Assembly: GCA_009599575.1 (NCBI GenBank)
Contig: VWND01000014.1
Coordinates: 62,001 to 126,000 of the forward strand
Origin: Blumeriella jaapii
Taxonomy: Eukaryota; Ascomycota; Leotiomycetes; Helotiales; Drepanopezizaceae
Direction: 5' to 3'
DNA: 64,000 nt
Made by a program: the position numbers and the translations under genes. Of the stretch, positions 1-11,305 are shown one piece after another. The notes under the pieces are model-generated. The model saw nothing but the letters and a program-made list of their open reading frames with translations. It searched no databases and had not been told where the DNA came from. How positions within the stretch are numbered: the stretch's first letter is position 1; each line of letters opens with the position of its first letter.

Positions 1-383
1 ATCAGCTTTGCGTTTATAAAAAGTACTGATATTAATACAAAAAAGTAAAATATGTAGATCGGATTTGTTTAATATAAAAACGAAATTTTCGAAATTTTTA
101 TTTCCGAGTTAATAGCTAAAAATATTAATATTAGCCAATATTCGCGGTGTTATTTCGATTAGCAACGTAAATGCTTTTAGCCGAATATTTTCTAAGTTTT
201 GTTATAGCCCAGCGTTTATTCTGAAATCAAAGCCGGCTATTCGTTTTCCGATAAAACGTCGATTAAAAAAATCTTATCGCCGGCGACGGTAATTTGGCTT
301 TAAAAAAATCGGTTTTAATTTCAGAAAAAAGCTTTTATTTGGCCGTTTTCGATGTATTTAAAGCTAACGAAACTTTTCAGGAT

Positions 384-926
384 TTAGGGCATTTTAAAAA
401 TAATAAAATAAAAGCATTTTTTTATTATTAAAAAGTTTTTATAAATAATAATATTTTCAACGTCGATTTTTATATTTCGTATAATTTTATTAAATTTAAT
501 CGTGTTTTTATTAACGATAGTATAAATTATTCGCTTATCGATAATAATCGGGATATTATTAGCTTCGGCTGTTTCCTGGTTTATGCAATTGATTTCGGTT
601 TTATTATCGAGCAAAGCAAAAGCGGTTGTATTTTTTTTAAATATAATTTTTATTTTTAAAGCTTTTATAGCCGTATAAAAGCAATTTCGTCGTTTTGACT
701 TTTGAGTTTTTATAATAAAAGCCAAAAGGCTGATTTTTTCCGAAGATTTTTTTTTATCGGCTAAATTAATTGCGGTATTGTAAATTTTTTTCTGGTTTTT
801 TTTCAATTCAAAATCGTTTTTTTTTCGAATGATTTTAACTTTTTCGTTTTTTTTTAATATAAAAATTTGTTTATTAATAATTTTATCGAATTTTTCTTTT
901 GTATTAAATAAATCGCTGAATTTCAA
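384..926 (-). pseudogene. Retropepsin (protease) relic of copy B2
   Basis: A 180-codon open minus-strand stretch contains FALLDNKTEINCINQ, the position and shape of a retroviral-type aspartic protease active site (normally LxDSGA/TxxNxI). The catalytic D is kept but the usual D-S/T-G is altered to D-N-K, which fits RIP decay. The homologous stretch in copy B lies at about 29600-30145. It has no start or stop context of a host gene. Confidence 0.6.
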
Positions 927-2001
927 TTTAATTTTTTATTTTATAATTTTTTTAATAGCTTCGTCGACGGCTTCGAAGCTAATATATTTGTCGATTTATT
1001 TTTCGCTTCGTATTAATAATAGGCGTTTAGAAGCTGATACTTTTTAAATAATTTAAATCGGAATGTCGGTGTCGATATTTTTTATATCGTTGTTAATTTT
1101 TTTATTATAAGCGTTTTTTTAATAGTTTTATCGGTTTCTTTTCGAATTTTAAAATCTTTTTTCTTTTCGATTCTGACGTTTTTTTTTATATTAATTGATT
1201 TAGCGAATAAAATAGAAGTATTTTGCTTTTTTATAATTCGCTGGCTTAATTATGCAGTTATAATATTTACAAATACGATAATTGTATTAGCAATATATGT
1301 ATTTGTTTTTCATTTATATATTTAAATTTTATTTACGCTTAGGATAAGGGTTTTCTTTTTAATTAATACGCTTTTTGAAATATTTTCTTTTTTATTAATA
1401 AAAATCGTTTTTGCATTTTTTTTATTTTCCAAACAGTCGTTCTATTTCGTACCTTTTATTTTTAAGCGAATAATATTTAATCAGCTTTGATTTTCAGCTT
1501 TGTTAAAAAAGCTTATTTCTGCTTTCGTCGGTTCGAGGCAGATCGTTCCATATTTATTAATATAACAGATTTTATTATTTACGCAGAAATTAAATATTTT
1601 GCATTTTAAGCGAATATAGGGTTTTTCGCAGTAAATTTTTTTATTATTATAAAACTTATATTTAAGGCCACGAGGTCTGTTTTAATAATTATTTTTACCA
1701 TTTTAATAGCCGCGATTTTGATTTCCGCGTTGGTTTTCTTTTTTTTTTTAATAATCGTTATTATAATTAATATTTCGCTGATTCTGATCGCTAGCATAAA
1801 AAGATTGCCATTAGGCAGCTATTACTTTTACGATGGCTTAGCGAAGCTGATCGCTTCGCGCATTTTAAAAGAAATAATTCTTATAAAAGTTATTTTAATC
1901 GTTTTTATTATTCGAATTAACGTAAAAAAGTTTTTTTTGCTGTTGCATAAGACTTTCGATTTTGCTTTAAAGTTTTTGAATTTTAATATCGGTAAATTTT
2001 A

Positions 2002-2775
2002 ATACGAAAGTTTCGATATTTTTATTAAGCTTTTCCAAGCCAATAAATTTTGCAAAACGATTAAATAATATAATAACTAATTGTTTTTTAACGATTTCGG
2101 TAATTTTTAATAGCTGGGCATATTCTTGTATTAAAGCTTCTACGTTTTTTTGTAAATAAAAAAGGGAAATTTCTTTTGGTTTATAGCTTTAATAATACGT
2201 TCGCTTTGGTTTTGCTTAAGAACGAATTTTATAAATTTGAAATATTAATCGAAGGTTTTAAAGTTTTGTTTATTAATTTTAAAATGCTTAATAATTTTAT
2301 TGCGAATGCTGGTTGGAAGGCCAAATAAAAACAATTTCCTTTGCTTAATTTCGCTTAAAACCTTTTTATTAACGAAAACGTCAGAAATTTTCGTATAAAT
2401 ACGATAATAGGTTTTGAGTTTTTTGGCTTAGCGAATTGTTATAATAAACTGTTTAAAAAAAGCGATAGTATCGCGAATTTGCTAGCGATCGTAGTTTCGG
2501 AATTCCGATTTCGAAGCTTTAACTAGTTTACGCTAATTTCGAGTTTTAATAGCTTTTTATTTATTTATCGATTTGATAATATTTTTAATAGTTGGATTAT
2601 AATAGCGAAAAAGTTTATCGAATATTTTAGTTTTAAAAATTCCGAAATTTTTACAGATTTTTTTATATTTTTCGATAAAATCGGTAATATTAGCGCTATT
2701 AAATAAAAATGCACCAAAAAAACCAAAAAAAGGCATGCGGCCTCGTATAAAAAAACGAAAAGCGTCGTTGTCCAT
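2002..2775 (-). pseudogene. gag relic of copy B2
   Basis: The minus-strand frame at 2775-2557 encodes a segment with DFIEKYKKICKNFG and FDKLFRYYNP. It matches the plus-strand frame at 27773-27988 of copy B almost residue for residue. Further left, the frame corresponds to the 28289-28543 segment of B. The pattern (a 'F-x-x-x-Y-x-x-x-A/C-x-x-F-G' helix, then a conserved Asp-Arg region) resembles fungal gypsy capsid proteins. Several in-frame stops are present; not functional. Confidence 0.6.
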
Positions 2776-3504
2776 AATGTTAATAAAAGTGTTGGTAGGG
2801 TTTGAATTAATTAAATAAGTGTTTTCTAGAATTGCAAATTAAAAGTTTTTAATATAAGATAAATTGTTTTTAATAAAAGAGCTATTAAAAAGATTTTTGT
2901 ATTTTCTGAAAAAATTAAATAAAATAAAATTGCGTCCAGATATTTAAATAGTATATTAAAAAATTTGTTTTTTAGTAAATTAATTAAATTAATATAATAT
3001 TGCTATATAATTTACGGTTTCGATATTCCGTAGCTCAGGCTAATATACGTACAGCTATTTTTTTACTATTTTTAATAAAAAGCCGCAAATTGTAATTGTT
3101 ATAATTACAAAGCGTAAAATTAAAAGATTAAGTTCTCGCTAAGCGTTTAACTAAAAGAAATCTAGTTTAAAAAGGCCGAGCGCAGCGGTCGAAGCGTACG
3201 AACTAATATTCGATTTGTTATTTTTAAACAAAAAAGCGATTTTCGAGCTTTAAACTTCGCACGGTTTAAAATTGCTTAACCGTAATTTCAAACGTTTCTA
3301 AAATGTATTACACTTTTGTAGTTTAATAACTGTGCGCAAAATAAAGAAAACCATTAAAAATCTTTTATATAATACAATTGCGAATAATATTATATAAAAA
3401 GTCTTTTAAGCCGTAATAGCGAAATATCGAAATCGATTTTAATTGCGATTTTAAGAAATGCATCGGCGAATATATAAAAACGAAATACCGAAGTTTGAAT
3501 TTTT

Positions 3505-3517
3505 GCGTAGATTACCA
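3505..3517 (-). other. Primer-binding site of copy B2
   Basis: On the minus strand, two bases after the LTR, the sequence reads TGGTAATCTACGC. It starts with TGG, as needed to pair with a tRNA 3' CCA end. The same motif, partly RIP-mutated, follows the LTRs at 27000 and, in reverse, at 44498. The tRNA species is not identified. Confidence 0.6.
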
Positions 3518-3519
3518 AA

Positions 3520-3785
3520 TGTAAAAATAAATAAGAAAACCAAATTAATACGGCTATATATCGATAAATAAAATAGTTTAGGGATTTTTTAGAAAAACTG
3601 AAAAAAAAAAAAAAAAAATGAATAAAGGTATGAATTAAACTGCGTGCTTATGGTATTATTTAAGAGAATGCTTTGCTTTTATACCTGTTGAAAATAGTTA
3701 ATGGCAGGGGATCTCGGAGGGGTCCATGCCTCGACCATAGCTAAAACTACCAACTCCTATTAATACAAGGTATCACCGTTTTACA
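3520..3785 (-). repeat. 5' LTR of copy B2 (family 1, ~266 bp)
   Basis: Starts TGTAAAA and ends TTTTACA on the plus strand. It is the reverse complement of the LTRs at 26734-27000 and 43768-44034, with shared blocks such as the stretch around 'ggcatggacccctccgagac' in reverse. Being short, it is less mutated than the interior. Confidence 0.85.
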
Positions 3786-4574
3786 ATAAGTTAAAAAACA
3801 ACCGAAGCTAATAGTATTCCGATTATTATTAACAAACGAATAATTTATACGACCGTTAATAAAAACATTATTAAATTTAATAAAATTATACAAATATTAA
3901 AATCGACGTTAAAAGTATTAGTACTTATAAAAAAATTTTAATAATAAAGAAATACTTTTATTTTATTATTTTTAAAATGCTTTGAATTTTAAAAAATTTC
4001 GTCAGTTTTGAATACACCGAAAACGGTTAGATAAAAGCTTTTTTCTGAAACTAAAACCGATTTTTTCAAAATTAAATCACCGTCGCCGGCGATAAAATCT
4101 TTTTAATCGACGTTTTATCGAAAAACGAATAGCCGGCTTTGGCCTTAAAACAAACGCTAAATTATAACAAAACCTGGAAAATACTCGGCTAAAAGCATTT
4201 ACGTCGTTAATCGAAATAACACCGCGAACAAAAATGGCTAATATTAACGTTTTTGGCTATTAACTCGAAAATAAAAAATCCGAAGATTTTGTTTTCTTAT
4301 TAAACAAATCCGATTTATATATTTTATTTTTTTATATTAATATTAATACTTTTTATAAGCGCAAAGCTGATAAAATACGATTCGTAAATTTTAGCGAATC
4401 CGGTAGAAATATTTTCGGAAAAATAAACGATTAATTCGAAAAAAACGAAGCGACAAAATTATTTTAATTAATTATTAGCGAATTCGACTTATTACCGGCC
4501 GATTTTCCAGCTTATTATTTAGCAGCCGATTTACAAAAAAACGATTTAATAATTTAGCAATCGGAATTCAATTT

Positions 4575-7570
4575 TTGTTAAAAAAAAAAAAAGTTTTATA
4601 CGAAGTCTTACGCAATCGAAAAAAAGTTATAGCTTTCGATTTTACCGAAATGGGCCAGTTCAGCTTTAACGTTACGTTTTATATCGATATTAAAACCGTA
4701 TTTTACGAAGCTTGGCAAAAAAAAACCTTTTTAGTTTCTAAAGCTTTCCAAAATAAAATAGTCGAAATACTGAAAAAACGAATTAAGCAAAAAATCTTCG
4801 AATTTTGCTACGGCTTATATAAAAACAAATGGTTTATTATTGCGAAAAGAAAAGCATTTATAAATTTATTATCGCAATCGTCGAAATAAACAAAATAACA
4901 ATACGAAACGCTAATATATTATTCAATATTAATTAATTTTCAAACGAATTCGCAAAATTAACGATCGCTTTTTTTTTCGATTTGTTTTTAAGCTACGATT
5001 ATTTAATGTTTAATTTACGATTTCGAAATATAACGGCAATTTAAACGCTAATCGGTTTGCTGCGTATAACGAAAATATTTATAAAAGCCATTAATTTAGT
5101 CGCTTAATTCGTAAAAGTCGTATATAAGATTTTTATAATTTGCATTTTTGATATTATTTTCTTTTACGTTAACGACGTCGGAATAAAAAGCTTTAAATTA
5201 TATTATAATAATAAAGAAATTTTTCTAAAAGTTCGACGCTATATAATAAAATATATTTAAAACATCGACAAAATTATAATTTGCTTCGAAAAAGCCAAAG
5301 TTATTATTAGCCTTCGATTAAAATTCTGTATATCCGAAATAAATATCGTTGGCTATATAATTAATAACGCTGATCGCCATCTTTAACGAAAAAAAATTGA
5401 AAAAATATACAAATAAAAAAAGTGTAAAAATATTATCGAAACCAAAGCATTTATTAGCGTTGTGATTTACTACCGCAATTAAATCAAAAACTTTTTTTAA
5501 AAATCTGCATTTATTTACGCTACGATAAAAAGAAAGTCGATTTCGTTTAGGAAAAAAAATAAAGCAAAGCTATAAAAATTTTTAAAAACGACTTTTTATC
5601 GGTCTTATCGCTTATACGAATCGATAACAGCTTAAACGCGGAAAAAATCATTTTAATTATCGACGTTAATATTTTCGGTTAAAAAGCTGTATTATAATAA
5701 ATCGACGAAAATAAAAAGCGGCATTTTTTACGATTCGAAAGCGGCTTATAATCTTTCGCAAAAACACGTTACGACGCTATTAAACGAAAATATCGAAGCG
5801 CTTTTAAAATAATAAAAAAAATTAAAAAGCGAATTATATAATATATAGTTTATTTTAAAAACAAACGCAAAAGTTTTTGTCGATTAATTAAATAAAAAAG
5901 CTAATAATTTATTAAAAGCATTTGTTGTTAATTAAATAGCTTGGATAAAACTTATAAACTTCGAAATCAAATATATTAAAAAAACGATTAACACAGCTGC
6001 AAACGGCTTTTTCAAACGAAAACGCTTATATCCGTTTAATTTCGCTAAATAAAACGAATAAAATATGAACGAATAAATCGCTAATAAAATCGGCTGTTTT
6101 GTTATTTGCGTTTTAAATTTCACAAAGCCGAAACTATTCGCGTTATTATTTCGATTGGCACCGCGAATAAAAAATACTAATTTTCGGGCCGAAAAAATAT
6201 TCGCGTTATTATTTCGAATAGCACCGCGAATGGATTTAACCGAAAACGATCGAAATAAACCGATTAACGACGAAGATAAATCCTTAGTCGATAACTACGA
6301 AACCGAAGACTTTTATTTAATTGCATACTATTTAATCATTTTGTTCAAATTATTTAATATATTAAATTATCAATTTAAAACATTTAAAAACCAAGCTTTC
6401 GATTATATTTTAGCCGACAAAAAATTATATAAAATGAAAAACAATATATATTAAAAACGCTTAATAATAAACAATAAAGCCGATAAGTTTTAAATTATAA
6501 AAAAAACCTACGAAAAAGTGTTTTATAAAAAAATTAAAACTATTTATTACCGAATTAAAAACGATTTCTAATAGAAAAAATACTTCGAAAACTGCAAAGC
6601 TTTCGTTAAAAGCTGTATTTTTTATTAAAAACGAAAGCTTGGCCGAAAAAAAGATTTATTATATCCGACGTGATCTTTTAAAATCTAAGAAAAAATCAAC
6701 CTCGACGTTACACGCGTACCGATTACCGACCGCGAATATATATACTTCGTATTCGCTATCGACGATTTGTTTAAATAACTTAAAAAACGACTTTTTCGAA
6801 ACGCTATTTCCGAAGTTATAACGATCTTTTTTTTAAAAAAACGTTGTATATCGATACGGCTTGTTTAGCAAATTAAACGTCGATAATAAATCCGAAAACA
6901 AAAGCGTTATCGAAATTTTTATAAAAAAATACGGTATTTAACGCATTTAAATCTTAATTTACAATTCGAAAAGCAACGGATTCGTTAAACAAAATCACAA
7001 AAATATTTTCGACGGCCTTTCAAAAGTTATTCGAAAAAGTTATAAGCGTTGGTCGCGGAAATTCTCGAAAATGCTTTTTGTTATACGTATATATATATAC
7101 GCTTTTATTAAAATAACTTTATTTTTTATTTAATACGGCAAAAACGTTCGATTGCTTTTAGAAACAAAATAGCTTGTATAAAAGTTTTATAACGTAGTTA
7201 AAATAAAAACGAAAGCAAATTTATTAATAATAAAATTTAAACAGCTAAGTTACCGCGAAATAAATATAAAAAAAATAATTTTTAAAAAAAAAGATATAAA
7301 AAGGCAATTAAAAAAGTCTGGAATAAAACTAAGATTTTAAAAAAAACGCTAATCAAAAAATAAAATTTAGTTTTAGTTTACGACGTTTAGCGCGTTATTA
7401 ACAAATCGGCCGATATTAAACTTAATTATAAATGGCTCGGATTTTACGAAATATACAAGGCCGAGTTAAATAAAAGCTATTATAAACTTACGAAACTCGA
7501 TAAAACAAAACTGAAAAAACGTTCGCCGCCAACCGGTTAAAACGATTTTATAAAAAAAACTAGCAAATTT
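4575..7570 (+). pseudogene. pol relic of copy B1 (RT, RNase H, integrase)
   Basis: The frame at 4575-4889 reads VLRNRKKVIAFDFTEMG and EILKKRIKQKIFEFCYG, the N-terminal part of a gypsy RT (the '...GIIEPSxSPWxxP' region). An RNase H-like stretch with a conserved ESG block lies around 5630-5860. Integrase follows at about 6420-7560. Its C-terminal part near 7379-7460 reads VYDVQRVINKSADIKLNYKW then LGFYEI, the typical 'KLxxRWxGPYxI' module. Stops interrupt every domain. Colinear with 36730-39730. Confidence 0.7.
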
Positions 7571-7739
7571 ATTCTTTAAATTTTGATTTAAATACCAACT
7601 TCGATTTTAGCGATTCCGACGACGATTCCGACCAAAGCGATTATATTTCTGAAAAAAAAAATCTTTTGGAAAAATCTGAAAACAGCCGGACGATAATTCC
7701 ACCGCTGAAAACACGATTCAAATCGCAATTCCATTTATA

Positions 7740-8156
7740 ACCGAAAAAAAAAGTATATACAGAATTGTTTACTAATTATTCTATTATTTTATTACCTATT
7801 GTTTTTCTTTAATTATATACTATTTTACTGTTTTTTTTTTGCTTTACTTATATACAATCTAATTATTCTGTTTTATATTTACTGTTTATTTTTAAATCCT
7901 TTTTTTTATATTATTTAGGATATTTATTATATTTTTTTTGTTTAACCATACTTTTGTTTACCAAAACAAAAGCTTTGTATATATTTAAGCCGCATATTTA
8001 ATACATTTATATTACTCGTATATTTTACGAAAATTATTTTTTACATATTTTATTATTTGCTATTTTCGTTGTTCTGAACGAATACCTGCTTAAATAATTA
8101 TAATTTATGAAAAAAAAATAGTATGCGAATTCCCGTGACTTTTAAATACAAATACT
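7740..8156. other. AT-rich spacer between integrase and the extra 3' frame of copy B1
   Basis: Extremely T-rich plus strand with runs of TTTTT and ATATA. No coding phase is visible. The homologous stretch in copy B is about 39900-40330. Confidence 0.5.
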
Positions 8157-10400
8157 TTATAATCTCCGTACTTTTTTAAAACGAAAAACGCAAAAAAGCG
8201 TTTTAATACTTCCGAAACTTTTTCCGTTCGAAAAAAAAAAACTATTCGCGTCGCTAACAAAAAAAACACTGCGAATAAAAACAGCCGGAAATCGACGCCG
8301 AGTTATAGATTTTAAATTAATTAATAAAAAACGCGACGATTTTACAAAATCAAACTTAAAAAACTCCGGCATTCCGAAAAAATTTAAACGATTTTGACTT
8401 TAACTTTTCGAAACTAAATACGCAAACGCTAAAAACGCTTGCTGCGTTTAAAAACGTCGTATTATTTCCGCTAATATTTCAGATTTTAATAAAAGCATTT
8501 AAGATTTCGATTATTATACGATTCGACCGAAAAAACTTAGAAAAAAATATCGAAATTATCGCGGAAAAAATCATATAAAAAACGCAAAATTAAATTATTT
8601 TACTTAAGATTTTCGCTTTCGACGACGCTACGATCCAGAAATTCTATTTCGATACTTTTACGCAAGCATTAAATAAACCCGTCAGTTTTTTTCTTTTTGC
8701 TTTAAATAAAAACTAAACCAAACTTTTTTCGGAAAATTACAAATATAATACGCTAAAACAAATAAAAAAAACTTTTAAAAACGATAATTCGTTTTTACTC
8801 GAGCTTTTCTTCGCTAAAAAACTTCGATTTTTCAATTTCGTTTTTACGAATAATATTAACGCTGAAAAAAACGGCAAATTCTGCTATTTCCACGTGCGTT
8901 ATTACGCGGCGTACTGCGATTTGATTACAAAAAAAATCGACGTTATCGGCTTTGCTAATCGATTCGCTGCTATCAAAAATTCGGATTACGACGTATTCGA
9001 AATTGATTTTAATAATCAATTTATATTCCGACGAAAAACTGCGAAGATTATTAAAGCGCGAGCTAAAATTTATTTAGGCTACGTAAATTTTAAAACAGAT
9101 TTTAAAACTTTTAGCGCGATTATAAAGCTCGACTAAAACAAAAAAAAGTAAAAGCAACGAATATTTTTAAAAGCCGATTTTTTTAGCTTTTCGACCGAAA
9201 GTAAATTTTAAAGTTTATTTAAATTAAACTGCGAATTCGTTAATCACGTAAAGTTTTACAACGGAAAAAACAAATTATTATTATATTTTATAAAAAAAAA
9301 GATAGCTATATACAAATATTATTTTCGATTAATCAAAACTCAAAAAGCGCTTACAGCTTTTTTCGCTAATATATTTTATAATTTTATTTAGCAAGCTTTT
9401 AAAATATACTCCGGCTTTTATTTCGCTGTTTTAATTATTCGAAACACCGGAAACTGCTATTTCGTAATATATTCCGACGTTTCGATCGCTTCAGGTTTCG
9501 CTGGTCCCGACCGTATTACAATTATAAAATTCGATATCGCCGATTTTAAAAAAAAAAAAAAATCGAAAATTTTATCGACGCTATTTTCGATTATTACGTT
9601 CTGCTTGCATTCGCATACAATTCGGGAATAATCGAAGCTTATTTGCAATTATACCACGACGCTAAACTAATTAAAACCATTTAAAAAAGTCCAGTTTTTT
9701 CGTATTTTAACGCGTTTAAAACAATAGCTTTAGCTATTTTATCGGATTACAAAACCGAAAGCTACGAAATAAAAAATAAAATAATTTTTATCAACTTTTC
9801 GACTAAACAAAAGATTTTCGTTAAATTTAAAACCCAAAAACCGACGGCGCGATATTAATCTGCTCGAATAATTATACGGCGCAGAAGTACAAAAATCATT
9901 TCGAAAACGAGGCTTCGATAAACAACCTAGCGCTATTCGTACTGCGACGAAAGCAATTATAGCATTTTCGGTGATTTCGACTGCAAACGACTACTTTCGA
10001 ATTATTTCGTAAAATAGTTTTTTTTACAGGCTTCGGAGCCCTTTCGAAAGCATTCGTCGGTAAACAGCCGTAATCCGACCTATTAATTTTACGCGAAGCA
10101 AAAGCGTTAATCGGTTTTAATTACGACGAACTAATCGATTATTTCTACGATTTTAATACAAAACTTTTCAGCGCTTTTTACAAAACGTAAAACCACGTTT
10201 AACAGCTAAAATTTATTATTTACGAAAAAAAATCGTAGAAAGCTTTCGTCGCCGCGACGCCTGATAATATTATCGACGAAAAAACTATTAAAACGTTCGT
10301 AAATTAAAACGATACTTCGATTAACGCTTTATTAAATTATTTTTCAAAAAAAAAAAGTAAACAAAATAATTTATACGACAAGCGAAACGCTACCTTTTTA
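8100..10400 (+). pseudogene. Unidentified 3' reading-frame relic between integrase and LTR (copy B1)
   Basis: About 2.8 kb separates the end of integrase (near 7740) from the 3' LTR (10582). Within it the plus strand keeps long pieces of one coding phase, e.g. 8894-9136 containing KKIDVIGFANRFAAIKNSDY. The same piece is kept in copy B around 42080-42310 with only RIP-type changes. Canonical gypsy elements end soon after integrase, so this looks like an additional ORF. I do not recognise a domain. Stops are frequent, so the original protein can only be judged after correcting RIP. Confidence 0.45.
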
Positions 10401-10581
10401 TAAAAGCCAATAGCAAAAAGGCTAAAAACGGATTAAAAAACTAAAGAATTCTGGGATTATAAAATTCGGTTTTTAATTAGTTGGTTTTTAAATTATATAA
10501 AATAAATTAGATTGCATTTATTAAAATTATATTTTTTTTAGTCGTAATTAAAAACGATTACGTATATTATTTAAAATAGAA

Positions 10582-10702
10582 TATAAAACGGTAATATTTT
10601 GTATTAATAAGATTTGATAGTTTGAGCTATAATCGAGGCATAAACCCTTTCGAAACCTTCTGCTATGAATTACTTTCAACAGGTATAAAAGTAAAGCATT
10701 TT
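10582..10702 (+). repeat. 3' LTR of copy B1, left piece
   Basis: Begins TATAAAACGG (RIP-altered from TGTAAAACGG). It is colinear with the first 120 or so bases of the LTR at 43768-44034, up to 'aaagcatt', where the family-2 element is inserted. Confidence 0.8.
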
Positions 10703-10966
10703 TGTGACGATCTAATCAGTCGAAGGGCTGGGAGATCAGTCAACTGGTCGCCGAATTCATATAATATAAGAAACGAGTTTTTGGTTTTGCAACAAAGATA
10801 TTTATTTAGAATTAATAATTGCAGAAGGCAAAAATTACTAAAAGGAAAAAGCCTTATATATATAATAGTTTTTATAGTTAATAGAAGATTCATCAGAAGA
10901 CCAAGAAGCTTGCAACTATACGTAGTTGCTAGGATGACGCGAAAAGCAAACGAATAAATCGTTATA
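10703..10966 (-). repeat. Family-2 LTR, left (3' LTR)
   Basis: Begins TGTGACGA and ends TCGTTATA (RIP-altered from TCGTCACA), so the ends are an inverted repeat. It is 264 bases, the same length as 16829-17092. To its right lies a purine-rich minus-strand tract (CGGACGAAAAAATAG), the likely polypurine tract. Confidence 0.85.
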
Positions 10967-11305
10967 CTATTTTTTCGTCCGAAAAAAGCGCGCCCTCGAG
11001 CTTTTATCTATTAGTACGTCGCTATCCAAATGATCGTACGAATCCAAACCTTCGGAATACGCTTTCAGCCAGTCTATAAGTTTTGCAAAAGGACCGGAGA
11101 GCTTTTTATGCGTCAAATGAAAATCGCGCATTTTCAAAAGAGCATATATAAAGTCAAACGCGGAGTACCACGTAAAATTTTTATTTAAACCTACCCAAAA
11201 AGCTTTGTACTAAAAGGTTTTCCGCTGTATTCGACAGGCGATTAATTCTTCGATTTCGTATTTAAACTCACCAGTTATATTAATAAGTTCAGAAATTAAA
11301 TTAAC

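Larger units (their letters stand above)
1..3785 (-). mobile_element. Family-1 gypsy retrotransposon copy B2 (5' part, minus strand, cut by window edge)
   Basis: Minus-strand Ty3/gypsy element whose 5' LTR lies at 3520-3785. Going leftwards come a primer-binding site, a leader, a gag relic and a protease relic, and the start of the RT region runs off position 1. The same parts occur in the same order and opposite orientation at 26734-30375 and 36400-36600 (copy B). The whole stretch is AT-rich with frequent stops and surviving CpG, as RIP leaves it. At 3785/3786 it abuts plus-strand family-1 sequence that begins in the middle of the protease, so I infer that B2 inserted into copy B1. The tail of B1 resumes with ATAAG, a possible target duplication whose partner is outside the window. 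Confidence 0.8.
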
